From: Polyangiaceae bacterium
GTDB lineage: Bacteria; Myxococcota_A; Polyangia; Polyangiales; Polyangiaceae
Reading direction: 5' to 3'
NCBI GenBank assembly: GCA_016719945.1
Contig: JADJYE010000018.1
Span: forward strand, 54,541-118,540
Length of the DNA stretch: 64,000 nucleotides
Positions 1 through 7,356 of this stretch are shown here, in pieces. Each line of letters opens with the position of its first letter. Position 1 is the first letter of the stretch. A model generated the notes under the pieces. That model saw only the letters and a program-made list of their open reading frames with translations, did not search any database and was not told where the DNA came from. A program made the translations under genes and the position numbers.

Positions 1-360
1 CACGTCGCGGCGATGGAGGCCGATCAGGGCGACGGCGCTCCCTGGGCGCTCCGCGTGCCCGAGGGAGCGCGCGACGGCGCGCTCACCCGGCTCCTCCACG
101 AGAGCTTGGCCCCGCTCGGGCTCGAGCTCGACGCTGGGCCCTCCCGGGGCGGGGTCGACATCTCGCCGCTTCGACAGCTCGGGGTGCCGTTCGTGGATCT
201 TCGACAGGACGCCACCCGCTACTTCGACTTTCACCACACCGTGAACGACGTCTTCGACAACGTCTCGCCGGTCGATATCGCCGCGGCGACCACCTGCTTC
301 GCGGCGGCGCTATGGGTGCTGGCGAACGCCGACGAACGGTATGGCGAGGCCGCGTGCTAG
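1..360 (+). CDS. M28-family metallopeptidase, C-terminal part (gene starts before the window)
   Basis: The reading frame is open from base 1, so the gene begins upstream. The visible 119 residues look like the end of a zinc aminopeptidase of the M28 family. An E-x-D-x-G segment (EADQGD) lies near the left edge, and a GVDISPL stretch is followed by GVPFVDLRQD and YFDFHHTVND. In M28 enzymes the last His of such an H-T-x-D segment is a zinc ligand. These enzymes release N-terminal residues from peptides and are usually secreted or periplasmic, but no signal peptide can be judged here. The ATG at 13 is internal to the domain and is probably not the true start. The gene ends 13 bases before the molybdenum-storage-like pair on the same strand. 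Confidence 0.7.
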   Translation, partial: HVAAMEADQGDGAPWALRVPEGARDGALTRLLHESLAPLGLELDAGPSRGGVDISPLRQLGVPFVDLRQDATRYFDFHHTVNDVFDNVSPVDIAAATTCFAAALWVLANADERYGEAAC

Positions 361-373
361 GGTACGGGCCGCG

Positions 374-1195
374 ATGAAGAGCGACCTGCTCACGGACCTC
401 GGCCAGCGCCTCGTGTCGGAGTCGCTCACCAGCCGGGCCCTCGCCGCCGAGACCGACGCCGGCCCGCATGTCTCGATCCTCCCGGAGGCGAACGTCCTCA
501 AGATCGGCGGACAGAGCATCATCGATCGAGGGCGCGCCGCGCTCTTCCCGATCGTCGACGAGATCGTCAAGAACCTCGGGCGCCACAAGATGATCCTCGG
601 GACGGGCGCAGGGACGCGCGCCCGCCACGCATACAGCGTCGGCATCGATCTCGGGATGCCGACGGGCGTGCTCAGCGTGCTCGGTACGTTCGTCAGCATG
701 CAGAACGCGCGCATGCTCCATTATTTGCTCGCGAAGCACGGCGTACCGTTCATCGAGCCCGCCCAGTTTCCGCAGCTGCCGCTCTACCTGGCAGAGCGAG
801 ACGCGGCGATCTTCTTTGGGATGCCGCCGTACACCTTCTGGCAACAGAACGCGCCGATCGGTCGCATCCCGCCCCACCGAACCGACACCGGCTCCTACCT
901 GGTCGCCGAGGTCTTCGGGGCCCGCTCGATGATCTACGTGAAGGACGAAGATGGCCTGTTCACCGCCGATCCCAAGAAGGACAAGGGCGCGAAGCACATC
1001 CGGTCGATCACCACCGCGGAGCTGCGCGCGCTCGACCTCGGCGACGTCGTGCTCGAGCGGGCGGTGCTCGATCTGCTCGACCGCGCCAAGCACTGCAAGA
1101 GCGTCCGCGTGATCAACGGGCTCGTGCCCTCCAACATCACTCGGGCCCTCGAGGGCGAAGACGTCGGTACGCTCATCACGGGGAGCGCCACATGA
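374..1195 (+). CDS. mosB: Molybdenum/tungsten storage protein beta-like subunit (amino acid kinase fold)
   Basis: The product is 273 residues and resembles the beta subunit of the Azotobacter MoSto complex, a hetero-oligomeric cage that packs polyoxomolybdate or tungstate using ATP. Visible landmarks are VLKIGGQSIIDRG (about 41-53), GTGAGTRARH (76-85), GMPPY (149-153), RIPPHRTDTG (164-173) and VKDEDGLFTADP (189-200), ending in INGLVPSNITRALEG. These match the beta chain more closely than UMP or acetylglutamate kinases, which lack the PPHR-DTG block. ATG 374 is chosen; the frame stays open to 341 but upstream residues show no homology. The stop overlaps the next start by ATGA, so the two subunits are translationally coupled. 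No nitrogenase or Mo-cofactor gene is in view. MoSto-like is supported; the stored metal is inferred. Confidence 0.8.
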   Translation: MKSDLLTDLGQRLVSESLTSRALAAETDAGPHVSILPEANVLKIGGQSIIDRGRAALFPIVDEIVKNLGRHKMILGTGAGTRARHAYSVGIDLGMPTGVLSVLGTFVSMQNARMLHYLLAKHGVPFIEPAQFPQLPLYLAERDAAIFFGMPPYTFWQQNAPIGRIPPHRTDTGSYLVAEVFGARSMIYVKDEDGLFTADPKKDKGAKHIRSITTAELRALDLGDVVLERAVLDLLDRAKHCKSVRVINGLVPSNITRALEGEDVGTLITGSAT

Positions 1196-2007
1196 AGGAC
1201 GCTCGGCACCACCTCGGCTCGCTGCTCATGCGCGAGAGCCTCGTCGACAAGGGCGTCGTCGCCGGCACCGACGGCGGGGCGACCGTGCGGATGCTCCCCG
1301 ACGTGAGCGTCGTGAAGATCGGCGCGAGCTCGATCATCGACAAGGGCTCCGCCGTGGTGTCGCCCGTCGTCGAGGCGCTCGGCCGCGCGCTCTCGCGCGA
1401 TCGCCTCATCATCAGCACCGGCGGTGGCGCGCGCACGCGGCACGTCTTGTCGATCGGCATCGATCTAGGGCTGCCGACGGGCGTGCTCGCTCAGCTCGCA
1501 ATGGCAGACTCGCTCGGAAACGCCCACATTCTGGGCACCCTGCTGGCGCCCTTCGGGGTCGTCGCCATCCCGCCCGAGATGTTCGGGCACCTGCTTCCGC
1601 TCTTCGTGCGGGCCGTCCCCGGGGTCATCTGGAGCGGCGAGCCCCCCTACTCGCTGTGGGAGCACCCCCCGGAGGAGGGCCGCATTCCGCCTCATCGCAC
1701 CGACACCGGCACGTACCTGGTCGGCGAGTGCTTCGGGTGCAAGCAGGTGATCCTCGTGAAGGACGTCGACGGCCTCTACGAGCGCGATCCGAAGAGGCAC
1801 CAGGGGGCCGCGCGCATCGCTGAGATCGGCGCGCGCGAGCTCGCCCGGCGCGACCTCGAGACCCTCCCGTTCGACCGCGCCCTCTTGGGTCTTCTCCAGC
1901 GCGCCCGGCTCGTCGATCGCTTCCAGATCGTGAGCGGCCTGATCCCCGGGCACCTCGAGGCCGCGCTCCGCGGCGAGCGTCCCGGGAGCGTCGTGTACCG
2001 CGACTAG
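1192..2007 (+). CDS. mosA: Molybdenum/tungsten storage protein alpha-like subunit (amino acid kinase fold)
   Basis: This second, diverged copy of the same fold has 271 residues and starts inside the stop codon of the beta-like gene. Shared landmarks are VVKIGASSIIDKG (about 40-52), STGGGARTRH (75-84), GEPPYSLWEH (149-158), RIPPHRTDTG (164-173) and VKDVDGLYERDP (189-200). It is assigned as the alpha-like partner because the first gene is clearly beta-like and the cage needs both. The His-rich segment after PPY in the Azotobacter alpha chain is not present here (SLWEH instead), so metal-cluster ligands may differ. It ends five bases before a methyltransferase gene on the same strand. The alternative is a second beta-type paralogue; the family assignment is firmer than the subunit label. 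Confidence 0.7.
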   Translation: MKDARHHLGSLLMRESLVDKGVVAGTDGGATVRMLPDVSVVKIGASSIIDKGSAVVSPVVEALGRALSRDRLIISTGGGARTRHVLSIGIDLGLPTGVLAQLAMADSLGNAHILGTLLAPFGVVAIPPEMFGHLLPLFVRAVPGVIWSGEPPYSLWEHPPEEGRIPPHRTDTGTYLVGECFGCKQVILVKDVDGLYERDPKRHQGAARIAEIGARELARRDLETLPFDRALLGLLQRARLVDRFQIVSGLIPGHLEAALRGERPGSVVYRD

Positions 2008-2012
2008 CAAAG

Positions 2013-2813
2013 ATGGGCGACGACGTCTCTCGCTTCGAGTTCGACACGCAGGCCGAGCGGTTCGACGCACGGACTCGGCTCGGTGAAGGCGCCGCGCGAG
2101 AGATCGCGTCTGCAGTGCTCGAAGTGGCAGGCGTGACCGAGCCGCGCCTGCTCGAGGTGGGCGCAGGAACCGGGGAGATCGGCGAGCATTTTTGCCGCAG
2201 CTGTCGCTACGTCGGGATCGATCTCTCCGCCGCCATGCTGAAGGAGCTCGAGCGGCGGGTCAGCGGCATCACCGCGCCCGCGGCGCCGACCTTGCTCGTC
2301 GCGGACGCCAACGAGCCTTGGCCAGTTCCGGACGGCAGCGTCGACGTCGTCTTCTTCTCGCGGGTCTTTCATTTGCTCGACCCCGCGCACGTCGCGCGCG
2401 AGCTCGAGCGTGTCCGCGGGTCTCGGGGTCTGACGGTGCTCGTGGGGCGCACGCAGCGCGATCGCGCCTCCGTCGGGGCGCGCCTGCGCAGGCAGCTGCT
2501 CGAAGCGCTGGAGGACCGCGGGCTCTCGCCGAAGCGGGGCGAGCGCGGCGGCGGCCCGCTGTTCGATGACCTCGGCGCGCGCGGCCGCCGCATCGAGCGC
2601 CGCGAGGTCGCGACGATCGTCGTCGAGCGGTCGGCGCGCGAGAGGCTCGAGTCGTGGCGCACGAAGGGCGGGCTGGCGGGGCTCGATCTCCCCGCGGAGG
2701 AGCGCGACGCGGTCCTCGCTGAGGTCGAGGCGTGGGCGCGCCGGCGGTGGCACGACCTCGAGGCCAAAGAGGCGTCGATCGAGGCGTACACCCTCGAGGG
2801 CGCCTGGTTCTGA
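2013..2813 (+). CDS. Class I SAM-dependent methyltransferase
   Basis: This 266-residue protein carries the glycine-rich SAM-binding motif LLEVGAGTGEIGEHF (about 46-60), followed by the acidic strand end YVGIDLSAAML and a later VDVVFFSRVFHLL segment. That is the usual order for a Rossmann-type methyltransferase of the methyltransferase-11/25 kind. The C-terminal half is Arg/Glu-rich and gives no substrate clue. ATG 2013 lies five bases after the storage-protein stop, so co-transcription with the storage pair is likely. A functional link to metal storage is not established; it could simply be read through. The substrate is unknown. Confidence 0.75.
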   Translation: MGDDVSRFEFDTQAERFDARTRLGEGAAREIASAVLEVAGVTEPRLLEVGAGTGEIGEHFCRSCRYVGIDLSAAMLKELERRVSGITAPAAPTLLVADANEPWPVPDGSVDVVFFSRVFHLLDPAHVARELERVRGSRGLTVLVGRTQRDRASVGARLRRQLLEALEDRGLSPKRGERGGGPLFDDLGARGRRIERREVATIVVERSARERLESWRTKGGLAGLDLPAEERDAVLAEVEAWARRRWHDLEAKEASIEAYTLEGAWF

Positions 2814-2845
2814 TCCTCCCGCCAAGGTCGGGGGTTGACACGGAC

Positions 2846-2868
2846 TGACCAAAGAACCAAACTGGTCA
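2846..2868 (+). promoter_or_regulatory. TetR operator 1, overlapping the tetR promoter
   Basis: This is an inverted repeat TGACCA-N11-TGGTCA. It lies just after a TTGACA hexamer (2835-2840) and ends four bases before the GTG start of the TetR-type gene. A closely similar 23-base element (16 of 23 positions identical, same spacing) sits before the SDR gene at 3488-3510. Position and symmetry fit autorepression by the adjacent TetR protein. Confidence 0.6.
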
Positions 2869-2872
2869 TCCA

Positions 2873-3442
2873 GTGGACGCCGCCAAGAAGGAGTGCATCC
2901 TCGTCGAGGCCGCCCGCGCCTTCGCGCGGTTCGGGTTCAAGAAGGCGTCGATCGACGAGATCGCCCGGGGCGCCGGCGTGGCGAAGGGCACCGTGTACCT
3001 CGCCGCCGAGTCCAAGGAGGAGCTGTTCTACCAGGTGCTCTACCGGGAGACGCGGGCTTGGCAGGCCGAGTGTGCCCGCGTGATCGACCCGCGCGTCCCC
3101 GCCGATCGGCTGCTCGCCGACCTGCTGGAGACCGCGATGAAGTACCTCGAAACCCGGCCCCTCGTGAGGGAGCTGCTGCTCGGAGAGACGAGCCGCGCGC
3201 TGCCTGGTTGGGCCGAGCGCTTCGGCGAGCTCGCGCGCGTCGGCCGAACGAACGTGGCCGAGGTCCTGCGTGTGGGCATCCGCCAGGGGACCTTCCGAGA
3301 TGACCTGGAGGTGGAGACCGTCGCAGGTCTTCTGCAGGATTTTCACCTCGCAGCGCAGGTCAACCGCGCTGACCGCGAGGACCTCGCCCGTCGCGCGCGC
3401 GTGGGCCTCGACCTCGTGCTCAACGGTCTGCGGGCCCGCTGA
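2873..3442 (+). CDS. TetR/AcrR-family transcriptional regulator
   Basis: This 189-residue protein has a typical TetR N-terminal helix-turn-helix (ILVEAARAFARFGFKK, then IDEIARGAGVAKGTVYLA, about 8-44) and an all-helical ligand domain after it. The start is GTG 2873, giving the usual short leader before the first helix. It is flanked by two matching operator-like repeats, one over its own promoter and one before the SDR gene. It therefore probably represses itself and the SDR / aldo-keto / acyl-CoA dehydrogenase run. The ligand is unknown; a fatty-acid or aldehyde-type inducer would fit the neighbours but is only a guess. Confidence 0.85.
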   Translation: MDAAKKECILVEAARAFARFGFKKASIDEIARGAGVAKGTVYLAAESKEELFYQVLYRETRAWQAECARVIDPRVPADRLLADLLETAMKYLETRPLVRELLLGETSRALPGWAERFGELARVGRTNVAEVLRVGIRQGTFRDDLEVETVAGLLQDFHLAAQVNRADREDLARRARVGLDLVLNGLRAR

Positions 3443-3487
3443 TCATTGTCGGGCAGACGCGCGGCCTGGCTCTTGTTCGCTCATCAT

Positions 3488-3510
3488 TGACCAGAAAACC
3501 ATTTCAGTCA
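3488..3510 (+). promoter_or_regulatory. TetR operator 2, upstream of the SDR gene
   Basis: This 23-base element begins TGACCA and ends CAGTCA. It matches operator 1 at 16 of 23 positions, including the internal AACCA, with the right half-site less perfect (CAGTCA against TGGTCA). It ends ten bases before the SDR start codon, where a bound repressor would block expression. Confidence 0.55.
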
Positions 3511-3520
3511 CGGGGTAGCC

Positions 3521-4309
3521 ATGCACATCGCCATTACGGGGGCTTCATCGGGTATCGGCGCCGCGTACGCGCGCCATTTCGCAGCCAAAGGGCACAAGCT
3601 CACGCTGGTGGCTCGACGCGAGGAGCACCTGAAGAAGCTCGCGCGCGCGCTCGGCGAGGCGAACGTCCACGTCGCGATCCACGACCTCGCAGATCCGAAG
3701 CAGGCCGCCGCCTGGATCCCGGCGGCAGAGGCAGCCTTGGGCCCCATCGACGTGCTGGTGAACAACGCAGGGGTGCAGATCGTCGGGCGGACGCACGAGG
3801 TCGACCCGGACGAGGCGGAGCGTCTGTTCGCGATCGATCTGCTGTCGCCGCTGCGGCTCACGCGCGCCGTGCTGCCTGCGATGATCGCTCGCGGCGCGGG
3901 CACCATCGTCGACGTCGCCTCGATGGCGGCGCTCGCGCCTACGCCGGGGATGACCTACTACAACGCGGCCAAGGCCGGCCTGGCCGCTGCGTCGGAGTCG
4001 CTGCGCGGCGAGCTGCGCGGCACCGGGGTTCACATCGTCACCGTCTACCCCGGCATCATCGGCTCCACGGACATGGCGAAGGCCGCGCTCGAGAAGTACG
4101 AGCCCTCCGCGATCGTGTCCGCGTTCCCTCAAGGCACGGAGGAGAGACTCGCAGAGCTCACGCTGCGCGCCATCGAGCGGCGCGTCGATCGCGTGATCTA
4201 TCCGCGCTCGGGCGTGCTCAGCCGCTGGTTCCCCGGGACGACGCGCTGGGTGCTCGACCGATTGACGCCGCGGCTGCGCGCGGTCCCGGCCGTGGGAGCC
4301 GTGTCGTGA
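3521..4309 (+). CDS. Short-chain dehydrogenase/reductase (SDR)
   Basis: This 262-residue classical SDR has a TGASSGIG cofactor motif at 6-13, NNAG at 81-84, a catalytic Ser near 134 (DVASM) and Y147-x3-K151 (YNAAK). ARR after the second strand suggests NADP(H). The C-terminal region (FPGTTRWVLDRL) resembles SDRs acting on long-chain or sterol-like substrates, but the substrate cannot be read from sequence. The gene follows TetR operator 2, and its stop codon overlaps the next start (GTGA), so it is coupled to the aldo-keto reductase-like gene. Repression by the upstream TetR protein is inferred. Confidence 0.85.
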   Translation: MHIAITGASSGIGAAYARHFAAKGHKLTLVARREEHLKKLARALGEANVHVAIHDLADPKQAAAWIPAAEAALGPIDVLVNNAGVQIVGRTHEVDPDEAERLFAIDLLSPLRLTRAVLPAMIARGAGTIVDVASMAALAPTPGMTYYNAAKAGLAAASESLRGELRGTGVHIVTVYPGIIGSTDMAKAALEKYEPSAIVSAFPQGTEERLAELTLRAIERRVDRVIYPRSGVLSRWFPGTTRWVLDRLTPRLRAVPAVGAVS

Positions 4310-5190
4310 GCCAGCTGTGGAAGCCGGTCTCGTTCGGCGCCACCGGCCTGTCGATCAGCCGCATTGGCCTCGGCTCGAGCTATGGCGTCGGGAGCGCCGA
4401 CGTCGAGCGAGCGTTCGAGCGCGGCGTCAACTTCATGTTCTGGGGCCTGCGGCGGCGGGGCGACTTCGGCGCCGGCTTGCGCAACATCGCGGCACGGCGC
4501 CGCGAAGACCTCGTCCTCGCGGTGCAAAGCTACACGCGGGTCGGCGCGCTCATGGGCACCTCCCTCGACTGCGCCCTTCGCTCCCTGCGCACCGACTACG
4601 TCGACATGCTCTGCCTCGGCTGGTGGGACGAGCTCCCGCCCGAGCGCATCCTCGACGCCGCTCGAAGGCTGAAGGACCGCGGCAAGGTCCGCCATTTGGT
4701 CATCTCGTGCCACCACCGCCCGTCGTTCGAGGTCATGGCTCGCACGCCCGGTCTGGAGGGCATCATGGTCCGATACAACGCCGCTCACCCGGGCGCAGAG
4801 CGCGACGTCTTTCCATTGCTCGGGGACGCAGACCCTGGCGTGATCGCCTTCACGGCCACCCGCTGGGGCTCGCTCCTCGACCCGAGGCTCGTGCCCGAGG
4901 GGGAGCGCGTCCCCCGGGCGAGCGATTGTTATCGCTTCGTCCTCAGCCACCCGAGCGTCCACACCTCCCTCGCTGGCCCCAAGGACGCTGCCGAGCTCGA
5001 CGAGGCGATGGCGGCGCTCGACCGCGGCCCGATGGACGTCGAGGAGCTCGCGTGGATGAAGCGGGTGGGTCTCGCCGTACGCGGCGACACCAAGGCGCAC
5101 CGCGCGATGGAGCAGATCGATCGGGCGCGGTCCTTCTTCACGGGGACCGGCCGGGCCGGGGCCGACGGGCGGTCGCCGCCCCCGGGGTGA
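4306..5190 (+). CDS. Aldo/keto reductase-fold protein with degenerate catalytic tetrad
   Basis: This 294-residue protein starts at GTG 4306, overlapping the SDR stop. It follows the aldo/keto reductase plan: FGATGLSISRIGLG at the N-terminus, a repeating barrel pattern, and RSLRTDYVDMLCLGWWDEL and RLKDRGKVRHLVISCH in the middle. Oddly, the usual catalytic positions are altered. The segment normally reading D-T-A-x-x-Y is FMFWG, the Lys strand reads LAVQSY, and the His of the L-H-x-W/D segment is Gly (CLGWWD). It is therefore probably an AKR-superfamily member with a different or no redox activity. Its place between an SDR and an acyl-CoA dehydrogenase suggests lipid or aldehyde metabolism. Confidence 0.75.
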   Translation: MSQLWKPVSFGATGLSISRIGLGSSYGVGSADVERAFERGVNFMFWGLRRRGDFGAGLRNIAARRREDLVLAVQSYTRVGALMGTSLDCALRSLRTDYVDMLCLGWWDELPPERILDAARRLKDRGKVRHLVISCHHRPSFEVMARTPGLEGIMVRYNAAHPGAERDVFPLLGDADPGVIAFTATRWGSLLDPRLVPEGERVPRASDCYRFVLSHPSVHTSLAGPKDAAELDEAMAALDRGPMDVEELAWMKRVGLAVRGDTKAHRAMEQIDRARSFFTGTGRAGADGRSPPPG

Positions 5191-5214
5191 CGGCGCGACG
5201 ATATAGTGGCCGGC

Positions 5215-6447
5215 ATGATCGAGTGGAGCGACACGCACAGATCCATCCGCGACATGGTCCGCCGCTTCGTGGAAGCGGAGATCAAGCCGAAGGTGACCGA
5301 GCTCGAGCACGGCGACCTGCCCCCGTACGACATCTTGAGGAAGATGTTCGCGACCTTCGGGATGCGCGACATGGGGGAGATACGAGCGGCGAAGGCGCAA
5401 GCACGCGCCGAGAAGCGCGCCGCCGCCCGGGCCCGCGGGGAGGATCTTCAGCAGGAGGAGCGGACCGAGTCGGGCGACCAGGTGGCCATGCAGATGCTGC
5501 CGATCATCGAGCTCTCGCGCTTCTGCCCGGGGATGGTGACGGCGCTGGGCGTCAGCGTGGGGCTCACGGCGAACACCATCATGAGCCGGGGCACGCCGCG
5601 CCAGATCGAGCGCTGGGCGAAGGATCTGCTCACCCTCGACAAGATCGGCGCGTGGGCCATCACCGAGCCAGGCTCCGGCTCCGACGCCTTCGGCTCGATG
5701 AAGGCTACGGCCCGGCGCGCCGAAGGCGGCTATCGCCTGAACGGTAACAAGACGTTCATCACCAACGGACCCTACGCAGACACCATCGTCTTCATCTGCA
5801 AGCTCGACGAGGACAACGACCCGAAGGACCGCAAGGTCTTGAGCTTCGTGCTCGAGCGGGGAGAGAAGGGCCTCGTGCAGAGCAAGCCCCTCAAGAAGAT
5901 GGGCATGCACTCGTCACCGACCGGCGAGCTCTTCCTCGAGGACGTGTTCGTCCCCAACGATCGGCTGCTCGGGGAGACCGAGGAGATCAGCTACCGCTCC
6001 GGCGCGAAGGACACCTTCACGGCCGAGCGGACGGGCGTCGTGGCGATGGCGCTGGGGATCATCGAGCAGTGCCTCCAGCTCTCGGTCGAGTACGCGAAGA
6101 CGCGGGTGCAGTTCGGGCGCCCCATCGGAGACTTTCAGCTCATTCAGCTGAAGCTCGCGAAGATGGAGGTCGCCCGGATGAACGTTCAGAACCTCGTCTT
6201 TCGGATCATCGAGCTCTCGACCGAGGGCAAGCGCATGCCGCTGGCCGAGGCGAGCGGGTGCAAGCTCTACTGCGCGCAGAGCGCGATGGAGGTCGCGCTC
6301 GAGGCCGTGCAGCTGTTCGGCGGCAACGGCTACATGGCCGAGTTCCAGGTCGAGCAGCTCGCCCGGGACGCCAAGGTGCTGCAGATCTACGGCGGAACGG
6401 ACGAGATTCAGATCTCGCAGATCGCCCGCTCACTGCTCGCGGGGTGA
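5215..6447 (+). CDS. Acyl-CoA dehydrogenase family flavoprotein
   Basis: This 410-residue protein shows ACAD hallmarks: ITEPGSGSDAFGS (flavin contact), NGNKTFITNGPYAD, KMGMHSSPTGEL, TRVQFGRPIGDFQ and LFGGNGYMAEFQVEQL, followed by YGGTDEIQISQIAR. The Glu in the usual Y-E-G-T position is Gly. The catalytic base is more likely the Glu in the earlier helix (TAERTG), as in isovaleryl-CoA dehydrogenase types. A highly charged Ala/Arg/Glu insertion of about 30 residues sits near residues 64-93. Start ATG 5215 is preferred; GTG 5206 is an in-frame alternative. It probably oxidises an acyl-CoA ester using FAD and an electron-transfer flavoprotein. It lies 24 bases after the AKR-like gene and two bases before a convergent gene. 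Confidence 0.85.
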   Translation: MIEWSDTHRSIRDMVRRFVEAEIKPKVTELEHGDLPPYDILRKMFATFGMRDMGEIRAAKAQARAEKRAAARARGEDLQQEERTESGDQVAMQMLPIIELSRFCPGMVTALGVSVGLTANTIMSRGTPRQIERWAKDLLTLDKIGAWAITEPGSGSDAFGSMKATARRAEGGYRLNGNKTFITNGPYADTIVFICKLDEDNDPKDRKVLSFVLERGEKGLVQSKPLKKMGMHSSPTGELFLEDVFVPNDRLLGETEEISYRSGAKDTFTAERTGVVAMALGIIEQCLQLSVEYAKTRVQFGRPIGDFQLIQLKLAKMEVARMNVQNLVFRIIELSTEGKRMPLAEASGCKLYCAQSAMEVALEAVQLFGGNGYMAEFQVEQLARDAKVLQIYGGTDEIQISQIARSLLAG

Positions 6448-6448
6448 G

Positions 6449-7354
6449 TCACCGGCGATCGCGGAGGTCGGCCTCGCAGGGGCCTCCGCCTTTCACGCGG
6501 GGGATGCGGGGAAGGTTGTAGACATAGACGAGGTCCGCGAGGGTCTCGGGCACCCCCTCCTCCTCGAACGGGTCTTCCTCCCCCTCCTCCACGACGACCC
6601 ACTCTTGCTGCGGAGGTGCCGCGACCGTCGCGAGCTCCTCCAGCGTGACGTCGCCGCTCTCGTCCGCGTCGGCCGCCATGAAGAGATCGAGCTCGATTGG
6701 GGCGTCGTCCGTGGGCGCGACGCGGAAGAGCTCCTCGACGCTCGCCACCACCGACAGCTCACGCTGGGCGCCGCCTTCGAGGTCGAGGACGCTCGAGTAG
6801 CCGTCCCCCGAGGCGTCGGCGCAGCTGTCGAGCTCGTAGCTGCGTCGGAACGACCACTCGAACGTGAAGCGCTCACCCCCGCGCTCCGCACTGCCCCGCA
6901 CATGGAGTGAGACCCGCTGGTCCTGGGCGTACGCGTCGGAGCCTTCGCTGCGCAGCAGGGCGACGTCGTCCGCCGTGACACCTGCCCCGAGCACCGTATC
7001 GTCCGACGGCGCGCGCAGCCGGAACTCGACGCTGCACCGGCCGAGCCCATAGACGAGGCCGAGCTTGTCGCCCTTGGCCGCGAGGAGGTCGAGCGTCCAG
7101 TCGTAGCGGGCGTCGGAGTAGGCGTTGCACGACTCCTCGTCGCCATCGGGGTCCCCGTCGAGATCGACGCTCCCCATGGCGGTGAGGGCGCGGTCGATCT
7201 TCACGGTCCACCCGTCGCTCGACTCGAAGCCGCCGCGTGTTCCCTCGCTCGGCTCGATGGTGACGACGATCGAGCCAGGCTCGGGGCGCGTGTCGGCGGG
7301 GAGACAGCCGGCCTGCGCGAGCACCCACGACACGACGAAGGCGGCGCGCCTCAT
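6449..7354 (-). CDS. Predicted lipoprotein with EF-hand-like loop
   Basis: This 301-residue protein starts at ATG 7354 with a short hydrophobic leader ending in a lipobox-like LAQAGC, so export and lipidation are likely. The body is beta-rich and acidic. A calcium-loop pattern, DADESGDVTLEEL, occurs near two thirds of its length, followed by a strongly acidic Glu-rich tail segment. No enzyme family is recognised. It is the last gene of a tight minus-strand operon, two bases after the TonB-dependent receptor. It may be a periplasmic or surface partner of that receptor. Confidence 0.6.
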   Translation of the reverse strand: MRRAAFVVSWVLAQAGCLPADTRPEPGSIVVTIEPSEGTRGGFESSDGWTVKIDRALTAMGSVDLDGDPDGDEESCNAYSDARYDWTLDLLAAKGDKLGLVYGLGRCSVEFRLRAPSDDTVLGAGVTADDVALLRSEGSDAYAQDQRVSLHVRGSAERGGERFTFEWSFRRSYELDSCADASGDGYSSVLDLEGGAQRELSVVASVEELFRVAPTDDAPIELDLFMAADADESGDVTLEELATVAAPPQQEWVVVEEGEEDPFEEEGVPETLADLVYVYNLPRIPRVKGGGPCEADLRDRR

Positions 7355-7356
7355 CG

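Noticed and set aside
8..2070. Long minus-strand frames opposite the peptidase and storage-protein genes
   Set aside because: They are antisense to well-conserved genes and show no motif, hydrophobic pattern or start site of their own.
4198..5910. A 570-residue open frame on the minus strand opposite the aldo-keto and acyl-CoA dehydrogenase genes
   Set aside because: It lies wholly opposite genes with clear domains, and its composition (His/Arg/Asp/Ala-rich, no motif) is what high-GC antisense frames give. It is a shadow.
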